A DNA stretch of 64,000 bases from an uncultured Pseudomonadales bacterium (GCA_951813295.1 CATOTI010000002.1:496001-560000), one strand, 5' to 3'. Shown: positions 32,464-40,190, counted from the stretch's first letter. Notes: generated from the letters alone by a model not told the origin. Made by a program: numbers and translations.

Positions 32464-33366
32464 TCATCGTACGGGCGAAACGTTCAGCCGCGCCGCACCG
32501 AACACACCGCTCGAATCCCCGCCGCGGGCCGGCACGATCGTCGTCAGGCCTTCGTGGCTGAACGCATACGCCTCGAGCAATGGCGGGACGTCCTCGTAAA
32601 GGCGCGATACGTTCGAGACTCCACCACCGAGCACGATGACGTCCGGATCGATCACGTTGATGAGCTGCGCCAACGAGCGCGCCAGCATGATGACAACGAG
32701 ATCGAACGTCGCGCTTGATTCATCGATCGCATCGCTCGACCGCACCGCGCCAGTGATCTCAAGGTGCGTCTGTGCAATCCCCGGACCCGAAAGGAAACGC
32801 TCGACGCAGTTCTGCCGACCGCAATAGCACCCCCGATCGGCGAAAGACGCTTCGATCGCGGCCGTTGCCGGATCGGTCCGGAAATAGGGCAACGGCGTAT
32901 GCCCCCATTCACCGCCGATCGCATTGGCGCCCGAAACGAGCTTGCCGTCGACGATCAACCCACCGCCGACACCGGTCCCGAGGATCACCCCGAAGACGAT
33001 CCCGCGATCAGCACCGAGCAAGGCCGCTTCCGAGAGCGCAAAGCAGTTCGCATCGTTCTCGAGACCGATCGTGCGAGAGAGGGCCTTCTCCAGGTCGTTT
33101 TTGAGCGGACGTCCGTTCAACCAGGTCGAATTGCAATTCTTCATCGCCGCGCGCTCGGCAACCCACGCCCCGGGCGTGCCGATGCCAACGGACAACGCCT
33201 CCCCACCGACCATTCGCTCCAATCGGGCGACCAGCGCGGCGATCGCGCGAACCGTGCCGTCATAGTCCTCGCGCGGCGTCGCGACTCGTTCCCTCGCAAG
33301 CACCACGTCGCCGTCCAGCACCACGCCTTCGATCTTCGTCCCGCCGAGATCGATGCCTACCTGCAC
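32464..33366 (-). CDS. ROK family sugar kinase (fructokinase/N-acetylhexosamine kinase-like)
   Basis: About 300 residues from GTG 33366; the 75 upstream residues in the track ORF read through ampD in another frame and are Arg-rich. It shows the ATP phosphate site GIDLGGTKIEGVVLDGD, the substrate region MKNCNSTWLNGRPL with catalytic LENDANCFALSEA, GTGVGGGLIVDGKL, and the ROK zinc motif GCYCGRQNCVERFLSG. STWLNG favours the Mak/fructokinase branch. Phosphorylates a hexose or aminosugar with ATP. It overlaps the ampD end by 10 bp, so translational coupling is likely; with AmpD and AmpG it could salvage wall sugars, which is inference. Confidence 0.9.
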   Translation of the reverse strand: MQVGIDLGGTKIEGVVLDGDVVLARERVATPREDYDGTVRAIAALVARLERMVGGEALSVGIGTPGAWVAERAAMKNCNSTWLNGRPLKNDLEKALSRTIGLENDANCFALSEAALLGADRGIVFGVILGTGVGGGLIVDGKLVSGANAIGGEWGHTPLPYFRTDPATAAIEASFADRGCYCGRQNCVERFLSGPGIAQTHLEITGAVRSSDAIDESSATFDLVVIMLARSLAQLINVIDPDVIVLGGGVSNVSRLYEDVPPLLEAYAFSHEGLTTIVPARGGDSSGVFGAARLNVSPVR

Positions 33367-33905
33367 GCGCGCGCCACTTCGCCGATCACCCGCGGCCAAT
33401 CGAAAAATCGCCCGGGGTCGGTCTTTCGACCCGGCGCGATCTCGGCGTGCCCGACGATGCTTCCCGCACCGAGGCGTGGATAACGGTCGATCAAGGCAGC
33501 CAGCAGCGCCGCCAAAGTGTCGTACTGCAGCGTCTCGAACGGCGCGTCGTCTACGCCTTCCAGTTCGATCCCGATTGAAAAGTCGTTGCACCGTTCGCGA
33601 CCGTGATGCGACGAGACGCCGGCGTGCCAGGCTCGCCGGTGCGTCGGCACGAACTGCACGAGCCCACCGTCTCGCTCGATCAGGAAATGGCTCGAGACTT
33701 CGACACCCTCGAGGTCCGCAAAGCTCGAATGCGCGGACCGATCGAGTCGATTCAAGAAAAGATCGACGACACGACCCGTGCCGTATTCACCCGCCGGCAG
33801 AGAAATGCAATGGATCACGAGGAGAGAGACGTCGTCGGGATCGCTTCGATCGTCACGATTCGGCGAGGGTTGCCGTTTCGCCGTGTTCAACCAATGATCG
33901 GCCAT
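33357..33905 (-). CDS. ampD: AmpD-like 1,6-anhydro-N-acetylmuramyl-L-alanine amidase
   Basis: About 182 residues from ATG 33905 (MADHWLNTAKRQPSPNRDDRSDPDDVSLLVIHCISLP). Zinc-ligand positions of the amidase_2 fold appear at VIHCISLP, WHAGVSSHHGRERCNDFSIGIELEG, and GHAEIAPGRKTDPGRFFDW. The cytoplasmic enzyme removes stem peptides from recycled anhydro-muropeptides. It is divergent from nadC with 22 bp between start codons, the common gammaproteobacterial ampD/nadC arrangement. Longer starts in the track run into nadC on the other strand. Confidence 0.94.
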   Translation of the reverse strand: MADHWLNTAKRQPSPNRDDRSDPDDVSLLVIHCISLPAGEYGTGRVVDLFLNRLDRSAHSSFADLEGVEVSSHFLIERDGGLVQFVPTHRRAWHAGVSSHHGRERCNDFSIGIELEGVDDAPFETLQYDTLAALLAALIDRYPRLGAGSIVGHAEIAPGRKTDPGRFFDWPRVIGEVARACR

Positions 33906-33927
33906 CACCTGCAACATAGTCTCGAAT

Positions 33928-34767
33928 ATGCGGATCACGCCCGAAACCGTCAAACAGAACGTGGCCGACGCCATCCGCGAGGACGTCGGCAGCGGGGACA
34001 TCAACGCGGCACTCATCCCCCCCGAACGCCGGGCACGCGCCCGAATCCTGACCCGCGATGACGGTGTGCTCTGCGGAACACCGTGGGCGAACGAAGCCAT
34101 CCGCCAGATCGATGACTCCGTCATGGCAACGTGGCACCGCAAGGACGGCGATCACGTCACCGCCGGCAGCACGATCCTCGAACTCGAAGGTAGCGCACGG
34201 AGCCTCCTCACGATGGAGCGCACGATCGTCAACTTCGTCCAGTTTCTCTCGAGCGCGGCAACCGCCGCGCGCCGCTTCGTCGAGGCCGTCACCCATACCG
34301 ACGCGATCATTCTCGATACCCGCAAAACGATCCCCGGCTTGCGCGAAGCACAGAAATACGCCGTCACCACCGGCGGCGCGGAAAACCACCGCATGGGGCT
34401 CTTCGACGCCTACCTCCTGAAGGAAAACCACATCGCCGCCGCGGGCTCCATCACCGCGGCCGTCAACGCCGCCCGCGCCCAGCACCCCGACGTCAAACTC
34501 GAGGTCGAAGTCGAAAACGACGACCAGCTCATCGAGACCATCGACGCCGGCGCCGACATGGCGTTACTCGATAACTACACCCCCACCGAGATGACCGTCG
34601 CCGTCCAACTGACCGCCGGGCGTATCCCGCTGGAAGCATCCGGCGGCATCACGCTCGACGACGTCGCCGCCTACGCCGAGACCGGCGTCGACTACATCTC
34701 CATCGGCCACCTGACGAAAAACGTCGAGCCGCTGGATCTCTCGATGCGGATTGTGGCGATGGTGTGA
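33928..34767 (+). CDS. nadC: Nicotinate-nucleotide pyrophosphorylase (quinolinate phosphoribosyltransferase)
   Basis: A 279-residue NAD-biosynthesis enzyme converting quinolinate and PRPP to nicotinate mononucleotide, CO2 and PPi. Motifs include EDVGSGDINAALIPPERRARARI, LDTRKTIPGLREAQKYAVTTGGAENHRMGLFDAYLLKENHI, and LEASGGITLDDVAAYAETGVDYISIGHLTK. All match the family and the length is normal. Divergent from ampD. Immediately downstream lies a strong hairpin and then the mobile-element region. Confidence 0.98.
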   Translation: MRITPETVKQNVADAIREDVGSGDINAALIPPERRARARILTRDDGVLCGTPWANEAIRQIDDSVMATWHRKDGDHVTAGSTILELEGSARSLLTMERTIVNFVQFLSSAATAARRFVEAVTHTDAIILDTRKTIPGLREAQKYAVTTGGAENHRMGLFDAYLLKENHIAAAGSITAAVNAARAQHPDVKLEVEVENDDQLIETIDAGADMALLDNYTPTEMTVAVQLTAGRIPLEASGGITLDDVAAYAETGVDYISIGHLTKNVEPLDLSMRIVAMV

Positions 34768-34823
34768 TCTGGAAACTGTCGACCGCACGGCAGTTTGAGG
34801 CTGAAATATCGTGGCTCTTTCTT

Positions 34824-34882
34824 CTAGGGGGGACCCTCCGGGTCCCCCCTAGGACCCCCCTGCGGCGCGGCGTTGCCGCGCC
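34824..34882. repeat. Two strong hairpins 3' of nadC
   Basis: Two palindromes stand in the gene-free 404 bp after nadC. The first has a 13-bp perfect stem (CTAGGGGGGACCC) with a TCC loop at 34824-34852. The second has an 8-bp stem (GGCGCGGC) with a GTT loop at 34864-34882. The first could terminate nadC transcription although no U-tract follows. The rest of 34768-35063 shows no gene. Confidence 0.75.
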
Positions 34883-35063
34883 GGGCTCATGGCCATCGGC
34901 TTCGATAACTGGGGTATGCCGGCTTCAGAACTAATTTGCCCTTAGCTAGATCGTAGCGAACCGATCAGCCTGCGAATCCTTTCCAGGAAATCGAGCGAAG
35001 GAAATTGCAGGATCCTGCAAACGCGTCCCAGCCCATCCTGCGAATCGCGCTCAACATCGAACA

Positions 35064-35171
35064 ACGCCTTCCGGCGAACACGCCAACCCCGGGGGTCCCC
35101 GCGCGCAACGCGCGCAGGGGGGAACCACCCGCAGCGATTCCGCGCCGAACTGGGCGCGCGGCGAGATTCCC
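35064..35171. repeat. Palindrome-rich repeat copy A, left part (split by IS256-family element)
   Basis: This stretch, beginning ACGCCTTCCGGCGAACACG, is nearly identical to 36724-36831. The match stops at the IS256-family element and resumes on its far side (36512-36578). A more diverged match continues leftwards to about 34978 (CTTTCCAG, ATCGAGCG). It contains internal palindromes (GCGCGCAACGCGCGC). Function is unknown; no coding potential is seen. Confidence 0.88.
35164..35171. repeat. 8-bp target-site duplication, left copy
   Basis: AGATTCCC here is repeated exactly at 36504-36511 on the other side of the insertion sequence. The intact repeat copy B carries a single AGATTCCC at the equivalent place, which fixes the element's ends. 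Eight base pairs is the usual duplication for IS256-family elements. Confidence 0.92.
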
Positions 35172-36503
35172 GGTAGTGTGCCGAAGGATGTGCAAAAAGT
35201 TGGGTGGCCATGGTGTGCTTTTAGACACGACATCAAAAAAGGCACACACACGAGATGACCACCCAGAAGAAGCGTAAGACGACGGCAGTCGAACTGGAAG
35301 AGGTACTCAGCAGCGAGGGCGACCAGCTGCGCACGATGATGCGCGAGATGCTCCAAGAGCTATTGGAAGCGGAGATGGCCAAAGTGCTCCGCGCGCAACC
35401 CCACGAACGCAGCGACGAACGCCGGGGCTATCGAGCCGGTTACTACCCGCGCGGCTTGTTGACCCGCGTCGGCAAGCTCGAGCTGCGTGTACCGCGCGAC
35501 CGCGAAGGACGCTTTTCCACGGAGCTGTTTGCGCGCTACCAGCGTTCCGAACAAGCCTTGGTCAGCGCGCTGGCGCAGATGTATATCGAGGGCGTTTCGA
35601 CGCGCAAGGTCAAAGCGATCACGGAGGAGCTGTGTGGCCACAGCGTCTCGGCCTCGACCATCTCGCGGATCAACAAGCGCCTCGACAAGACGCTCACCGC
35701 ATTCGCCACCCGACGACTCGAAGAACCGACGCCGTATCTGATCCTCGATGCGCGTTATGAGAAGGTCCGTGAGGCGGGAGTGATCCGCTCTCGAGCCGTG
35801 CTCATTGCCATTGGCATCAACTGGGAAGGACGCCGCCAGATACTGGCCGTGGAGCTCGCTCAACGGGAGAGTCGAAGTAGCTGGAAAGAGTTCCTCACCA
35901 CGCTGCGTGATCGCGGCTTACACGGCGTCGAGTACGTCGTCAGCGATGATCACGATGGGCTGCGACGGGCGATCCAAGAAGTCCTCACCGACAGCGCCTG
36001 GCAACGCTGCTACGTGCACTTCCTGCGCAACGCCCTCGACCACATTCCGCGCAAGGCCGATGACGATTGTCTGCAGGAACTGCGCTGGCTCTACGATCGT
36101 CGCAACGTCGATGAGGCGCGATCGGATCTCGCCGCTTGGATCGGCCGATGGCACACGAAGTATCCGAAGCTCACCGACTGGGTGGAGGAAAACATCGAGC
36201 AGACGTGGACGTTCTATCGCCTCCCGCATCGCCATCACAAGCACATGAAGAGCACCAACATGCTGGAACGGTTGAACGAGGAAATCCGTCGACGAACGTA
36301 TGTGGTGCGGATCTTTCCGAACGCGGCGAGTTGCTTACGCCTGGTGCGGGCGCTGGCCGTTGAGACCCACGAAAACTGGCTCGAACAGAGCCGCTACTTA
36401 AACATGGACTTGCTCAAGGAGCTGAAGAAGGAACAGCTCCGTCAAGCCGCTTAACCGCATGCCAGGCCACTCAACCCTTTTGCACAACTTGCGGCACACA
36501 ACT
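35172..36503. mobile_element. IS256-family insertion sequence, complete (1332 bp)
   Basis: The ends are defined by the exact duplication AGATTCCC. Imperfect terminal inverted repeats of about 38 bp occupy 35172-35209 and 36465-36503; both contain GTGTGCCG, TGTGCAAAA and GTGGCC at matching spacing. One intact transposase fills the interior. The intact ORF and exact duplication indicate a fairly recent insertion into repeat copy A. Confidence 0.94.
35255..36454 (+). CDS. IS256-family transposase (mutator type)
   Basis: A 399-residue DDE transposase of full length. Catalytic residues are in LILDARYEKVRE (Asp165), YVVSDDHDGLRRAI (Asp231) and the NMLERLNEEIRRR helix (Glu). The conserved CYVHFLRNALDHIP segment lies between the second Asp and the Glu. 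The N-terminal about 150 residues contain the DNA-binding helices (GVSTRKVKAITEELCGHSVSASTISRIN). It is intact and probably active. It starts 83 bp inside the left end of the element. Confidence 0.97.
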   Translation: MTTQKKRKTTAVELEEVLSSEGDQLRTMMREMLQELLEAEMAKVLRAQPHERSDERRGYRAGYYPRGLLTRVGKLELRVPRDREGRFSTELFARYQRSEQALVSALAQMYIEGVSTRKVKAITEELCGHSVSASTISRINKRLDKTLTAFATRRLEEPTPYLILDARYEKVREAGVIRSRAVLIAIGINWEGRRQILAVELAQRESRSSWKEFLTTLRDRGLHGVEYVVSDDHDGLRRAIQEVLTDSAWQRCYVHFLRNALDHIPRKADDDCLQELRWLYDRRNVDEARSDLAAWIGRWHTKYPKLTDWVEENIEQTWTFYRLPHRHHKHMKSTNMLERLNEEIRRRTYVVRIFPNAASCLRLVRALAVETHENWLEQSRYLNMDLLKELKKEQLRQAA

Positions 36504-36607
36504 AGATTCCCCCATCAGCCAACTCAGACTCACCGCCGATCCGGCGGGGGCGTGGGGGCGGAGCCCCCACAAGAAAGAGCAATCAGAATCCCAGCCTACT
36601 CCTCCGG
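36504..36607. repeat. Repeat copy A, right part
   Basis: It starts with the right target duplication AGATTCCC, continues as copy B does (CCATC, AACTCAGACTCA, CGCCGATCCGGCGGGGG, and the hairpin GTGGGGGC-GGA-GCCCCCAC), and then runs past AAGAAAGA into CAGAATCCCAGCCTACTCCT. That last segment of 24 bp recurs exactly at 38257-38280, beyond the IS110-family element. From 36608 to 36723 the sequence is a diverged version of what lies left of copy A. No gene is seen from 36504 to 36898. Confidence 0.88.
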
Positions 36608-36723
36608 TCAGTCAGAGCTTCGCAGCCCACCGGAACAGCGCTTTCCAGATCATCGAGCGGCACTTCCCACACATCCCGCGAAGTCGACCAACCCGCCCTA
36701 CAAATCCCGCCCGATATCTACCG

Positions 36724-36898
36724 ACGCCTTCCGGCGAACACGCCAACCCCGGGGTCCCCCGCGCGCAACGCGCGCAGGGGGGAACCACCCGCAGCGATTC
36801 CGCGCCGAACTGGGCGCGCGGCGAGATTCCCCCATCCGCCAACTCAGACTCAGCGCCGATCCGGCGGGGGCGTGGGGGCGGAGCCCCCACAAGAAAGA
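36724..36898. repeat. Palindrome-rich repeat copy B, left part (split by IS110-family element)
   Basis: This is the version of the repeat not cut by IS256. It runs ACGCCTTCCGGCG through GAGATTCCCCCATC to the hairpin GTGGGGGCGGAGCCCCCAC and AAGAAAGA, where homology to copy A stops. Homology resumes at 38252-38280, so copy B is itself interrupted by the IS110-family element. Confidence 0.88.
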
Positions 36899-37156
36899 TG
36901 TATGGGCCACCCCATCGTTGCAACAGTCATTGGCGACTTTGGCAATCAGTCGGTCTGCACAAATGTATCCGGCCTGTTAATGGGCTATTTCACGCCCTGG
37001 CCTGAGTGGGATCCGCGGCTCGTCGGCTCAATTAGCAAGGCGGGTTCGTAGACCCCTTTTTCTTGCCCGAGCTTCGACGAAGCTGGATCGACTGATGAAG
37101 CCTGCCGCTAACGAGATGCCCGATGGGCAACCAAAATCCGTTCCCTACAACTGCCG
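36899..37156 (-). ncRNA. Candidate bridge-RNA region of the IS110-family element
   Basis: This long 3' non-coding end follows the transposase stop. It holds at least two compact hairpins (AGCTTC-GAC-GAAGCT at 37070-37084; TGCCC-GAT-GGGCA at 37117-37129). IS110 elements make a structured bridge RNA from their non-coding end, and in IS1111-type elements that end lies downstream of the transposase. I have not identified the target- and donor-binding loops, so this is a positional prediction. Confidence 0.35.
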
Positions 37157-38182
37157 CTACGCGCGCCCTGGATCGTACTCCTCACCACTGCGCAGGACTG
37201 CCCATGACAGGCGCGCCAGTTTGTTCGCTAACGCCGTGATGATCACGTTCGGGTGCAAGCCCCGCGCCTCAAGGTCATTCAGCCAAACACCTAGGCGGTG
37301 ATCCTCCCGGCACAGGTTGTAGTAGCAGCTGCGCGCGCCGTGTATCAGCAGACTCCGAACGTAGCGGTTGCCGCGTTTGCTGATCCCCAGCAATCGCGTC
37401 CGGCCGCCTGTCGAGTGTTGCCGTGGCACCACCCCGAGCCACGCCGATACATCTCGGGCGCGTGTGAACTGCTCACCCTTGCCGATCGCCGCCACCAACG
37501 CCGTCGATGTCAGCGTGCCAATGCCCGGAATCGTCTGCAGACGCCGGCAGTCATCGCGCTCTCGCGCGATCTGCTCGATCTCCCGGGTAATCGTGCGAAC
37601 TTCATCATCTAAGTAACGCCACTGTCGTTGCAGTAATCCCAAAAGCGCGCGTAGACGCCGCGACAATGTGCTCTCGTCGTCCGCCAGTATCGTCGGTAAG
37701 GCCTTCGACAACGCTGTCGGACTCGTGCGCACCGTGATACCTCGCTCCAACAGAAACGCTCGGATCTCGTTGATGACGCTTGTGCGCGTCTTCATGAGCT
37801 GCTGACGGACGCGGTGCAGGGCTTGCTGATCGTGTTGCTCGATCGTCTTGATCGGCACATATCGCATGGTCGGGCGCCGCACCGCCTCCGCAATCGCCAA
37901 GGCGTCGTTGAAGTCGTTCTTGTTGGTCTTCACGTACGGCTTGACGAACTGCGCTGCCATCAATCGAACGTCATGACCGTCGCGTTCAAACTGCCGCGCC
38001 AGGTGTTGTGAACCAGCGCACGCTTCCATGCCGATCACACATCGGCTGTGAGTGGCGACAAACTCAGCAAGCTTCGCTCGGCTGAACTGCTGCCGGAACA
38101 CCGGCTTACCCGTGTGCGTCGTACCGACCACGTGGAAGGTGCTCTTGCCGACATCGATACCTAGGGTCACGATCTGCGTCAT
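37157..38182 (-). CDS. IS110-family transposase (DEDD recombinase)
   Basis: About 341 residues from ATG 38182, preceded by GAGGAG. The N-terminal RuvC-like DEDD domain shows GIDVGKSTFHVVG (Asp), CVIGMEACAGSQHLAR (Glu), and NKNDFNDALAIAEAV (Asp pair). The C-terminal Tnp20 domain shows LQTIPGIGTLTSTALVAAIG and the candidate nucleophile Ser in GISKRGNRYVRSLLIHGA. The gene is intact. The longer ORF start at 38230 lies within the regulatory hairpin region. Confidence 0.95.
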   Translation of the reverse strand: MTQIVTLGIDVGKSTFHVVGTTHTGKPVFRQQFSRAKLAEFVATHSRCVIGMEACAGSQHLARQFERDGHDVRLMAAQFVKPYVKTNKNDFNDALAIAEAVRRPTMRYVPIKTIEQHDQQALHRVRQQLMKTRTSVINEIRAFLLERGITVRTSPTALSKALPTILADDESTLSRRLRALLGLLQRQWRYLDDEVRTITREIEQIARERDDCRRLQTIPGIGTLTSTALVAAIGKGEQFTRARDVSAWLGVVPRQHSTGGRTRLLGISKRGNRYVRSLLIHGARSCYYNLCREDHRLGVWLNDLEARGLHPNVIITALANKLARLSWAVLRSGEEYDPGRA

Positions 38183-38249
38183 GGGATGGTCTCCTCGAGG
38201 GAACGTCGTGTGGGGACACTGATTGTCCACTCGGGGTGGACCATCCCAT
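38181..38249 (-). promoter_or_regulatory. Inverted repeat that can mask the IS110 transposase start
   Basis: The 11-bp arms ATGGGATGGTC (38181-38191) and GACCATCCCAT (38239-38249) are perfect complements. In a transcript entering from outside the element, the upstream arm would pair with the segment covering the start codon and the bases next to the GAGGAG ribosome-binding site. Such hairpins protect other insertion sequences against readthrough expression; that role here is inference. Confidence 0.6.
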
Positions 38250-38428
38250 TAGCAAACAGAATCCCAGCCTACTCCTCCGGCCAACTCCGCGGCGACGGCG
38301 CCGACGTCGATCGGCTCGTAGATTCGTGCACTGCGGCTCGGCGCGGCTTCGTCGAAATCGAGAAAGGTAGCCCGATAGCGCTGGTAGATCGCCCGGGCAA
38401 GTTCGAAGTCCGTGGGTGGGCGCAGCAT
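38249..38428 (-). pseudogene. Truncated hypothetical gene cut by the repeat
   Basis: From ATG 38428 the minus strand reads MLRPPTDFELARAIYQRYRATFLDFDEAAPSRSARIYEPIDVGAVAAEL, which looks like genuine coding sequence. The last about ten residues (to the stop at 38249) come from the repeat/IS junction (38249-38282). The N-terminus resembles a conserved small hypothetical family, from memory and unverified, that continues well beyond this point. I see no matching 3' part left of the mobile nest. Between 38429 and 38618 there is no gene. Confidence 0.45.
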
Positions 38429-38618
38429 CGTAGTCGGCTCCGTTCGGGTGCGATCGGCGGCTCTCGCCATTTGCGGGGCCGCGACCTAAGATCCGCCGCG
38501 AAGTCCCACTACCGATTTCACCAAAGCGACCGCCTTGATTGAAGGAGCGGGCGCCCAAACATCAGTCACGACTCGGCGCGCTCGTTGCCGACTCACGTCC
38601 CCCACACGGAGTAATCCC

Positions 38619-39044
38619 ATGTCGATCACCAAACGTGCCTTCCTCGCGGTCACGAGTCTCGCGCTCCTCGCCTCGTTCGGCTGCAGCACGATGAGCGGGC
38701 CGAGCCCCGAAGACGAAATCCGCGCGATGCTCGATGAGTACCACGCGGCGCAGCAATCCGGCGAGATCGAAGCGATCGTTGCCCACTTCTCCGACAGCTT
38801 CAGCAACTCGATGGGCGGTACCAAAGCGGTGCTGCCGATGTTTTTCCAGACGCTCGTCCAGCAGAACATCTTCACCAACATGACCTACGACATGGAGAAC
38901 ACCGTCATCACGGTCGATGGCGAGACGGCGGTCGTCGACTCGGTCGCGTACGTGAGCGCGATGGGAACGCAGAAGCAGGTCTACAAGATGGCCAAGGAAG
39001 CCGATGGCGCCTGGCGGATTACCAACAGCGAACTGACCCCATAA
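38619..39044 (+). CDS. Small SnoaL/NTF2-like lipoprotein
   Basis: 141 residues with lipoprotein signal MSITKRAFLAVTSLALLASFGC (lipobox SFGC). The mature part has an NTF2/SnoaL-like pattern: an opening helix EDEIRAMLDEYHAAQQSGEIEAIVAHFSDSFSN, then strands NTVITVDGETAVVDSVAYVS and the closing DGAWRITNSELTP. Such periplasmic domains bind small ligands or act as accessory folds; no catalytic residues can be assigned. Start ATG 38619 was chosen for the signal peptide. It converges on the next gene. Confidence 0.8.
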   Translation: MSITKRAFLAVTSLALLASFGCSTMSGPSPEDEIRAMLDEYHAAQQSGEIEAIVAHFSDSFSNSMGGTKAVLPMFFQTLVQQNIFTNMTYDMENTVITVDGETAVVDSVAYVSAMGTQKQVYKMAKEADGAWRITNSELTP

Positions 39045-39051
39045 CGGCGTT

Positions 39052-39444
39052 TCAGGGAACGACGATCTCGACGGCGTCGCCGACCGCGCAGTCGAGAACG
39101 TCGCAGGCATTGCCGAAGCTGATGGCGATCGTGAGCACGCTGCCGCTGGTCACGATCACCCAATCACCGCGATCGACGGCCGCAAAATCGTCCACGTAGG
39201 TCGCGCTGAACGCTTCGCCGTCGTGACGAAACGTCACCGTCGAGCCGAGCGCGATGTCCGCTAAGGCGTCGGTGGAAATGTTCGTGTTGACGTTCGCAAA
39301 TTCGATATCGACGCTGACGATCGCGCCGCTGAACGTCGCGCCGAAAGTCGGTGCCGTGATGCCGAAAACCAGGGCCAGCAATCCGATGCCGACGTGAAAC
39401 CTCGAGAGAACCACCACTCTACCCCCACTCGAAAAGCCCCACAT
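39052..39444 (-). CDS. Exported stand-alone SAM hydroxide adenosyltransferase C-terminal domain
   Basis: 130 residues with a probable signal peptide (VGIGLLALVFGITAPTFGATF). The mature part resembles only the C-terminal beta-barrel of the SAM-hydrolase/fluorinase family: SVDIEFANVNTNISTDALADIALGSTVTF, FSATYVDDFAAVDRGDWVIVTSGSVLTIAISFGNACDVLDCAVGDAVEI. The N-terminal catalytic domain is absent. A catalytic role is therefore unlikely; ligand binding is possible. The first about 12 residues before the signal are questionable and a GTG a little downstream could be the real start. Confidence 0.7.
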   Translation of the reverse strand: MWGFSSGGRVVVLSRFHVGIGLLALVFGITAPTFGATFSGAIVSVDIEFANVNTNISTDALADIALGSTVTFRHDGEAFSATYVDDFAAVDRGDWVIVTSGSVLTIAISFGNACDVLDCAVGDAVEIVVP

Positions 39445-39485
39445 TCTGCGCTTCCCGTTCGCGCGAGCCCATCGATTATTGAACC

Positions 39486-40190
39486 ATGCTGATCAACAAC
39501 GACTTCACCCGCCGCGCCATCGTCCATGGCCAGCAGACCGAATGGATCGCCTCGCCCATGGCGGGCGTCGACCGGCGGATGTTCGATCGCATCGGCGATG
39601 AAGTAGCGCGCGCCACGTCGATTGTCCGCTATGCGCCCGACAGCCACTTTTCGCCACATGTGCACGATGGCGGTGAGGAGTTCGTCGTCCTCGACGGCGT
39701 CTTCCAGGACGAGCACGGTGATTACCCGGCTGGAACGTACGTGCGCAACCCGCCGACGTCTCGGCACACACCCGGTTCGGCGGCGGGCTGCACGATCTTC
39801 GTCAAGCTGCACCAATTCGACCCGGACGATCGAACGTTCACACGCCTCGACACCAATCGCGTCGAGGCGGTACCCCTCGCCGGGCATCCCGGCGTTCAGG
39901 TCGTACCGCTCTACCACGACGACAGAGAAACGGTGAACCTGGAGCGTCTTGATCAGGGGACCACGACCACGTTCGGTGATCCAGGCGGCTGCGAACTGCT
40001 CGTCCTCGGCGGTGACGTGCTCGTCGCCGGTGAGCACATGACCGAGCAGTCATGGATGCGGCTCCCGCAGCACGACGGGGTCTCGGCAACGGCGGGTGAC
40101 AGCGGTGCCGCTATTTGGGTCAAACGACGCCATCTGCGCGGCGCGGTCCTGAAGACAGGCGCCTTCGCGAAGGAGGACTTCGGTCTGTAA
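39486..40190 (+). CDS. ChrR-type cupin domain protein
   Basis: A 234-residue protein with two cupin modules. The first contains the metal motif [35 protein letters not shown], typical of the anti-sigma factor ChrR cupin domain. The second (about 150-225) is a degenerate repeat ([26 protein letters not shown]). The zinc-binding anti-sigma N-terminal domain of ChrR is absent and no ECF sigma gene is adjacent, so it is more likely a stand-alone cupin, possibly a small-molecule binding or dioxygenase-like protein. The 234 bp after it hold no obvious gene. Confidence 0.82.
   Translation: MLINNDFTRRAIVHGQQTEWIASPMAGVDRRMFDRIGDEVARATSIVRYAPDSHFSPHVHDGGEEFVVLDGVFQDEHGDYPAGTYVRNPPTSRHTPGSAAGCTIFVKLHQFDPDDRTFTRLDTNRVEAVPLAGHPGVQVVPLYHDDRETVNLERLDQGTTTTFGDPGGCELLVLGGDVLVAGEHMTEQSWMRLPQHDGVSATAGDSGAAIWVKRRHLRGAVLKTGAFAKEDFGL

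Larger units (their letters stand above)
36899..38251. mobile_element. IS110-family insertion sequence (about 1.35 kb)
   Basis: The boundaries are inferred from where similarity to copy A breaks (after AAGAAAGA, 36898) and resumes (GCAAACAGAATCCC, about 38252); an error of a few bases is possible. There is no target duplication and no clear terminal inverted repeat, as expected for IS110 elements. Non-coding DNA is about 258 bp downstream of the transposase and about 69 bp upstream, the arrangement described for the IS1111 branch. Confidence 0.8.

Noticed and set aside
34942-35211. 89-residue minus-strand ORF in repeat copy A and the similar one at 36612-36923
   Set aside because: Both read through palindromic repeat DNA and the IS end, with Arg/Pro-rich text and no conserved protein; treated as non-coding.
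39486-40190. ChrR anti-sigma factor with singlet-oxygen role
   Set aside because: The N-terminal zinc anti-sigma domain and a neighbouring ECF sigma gene are missing; only the cupin part matches.
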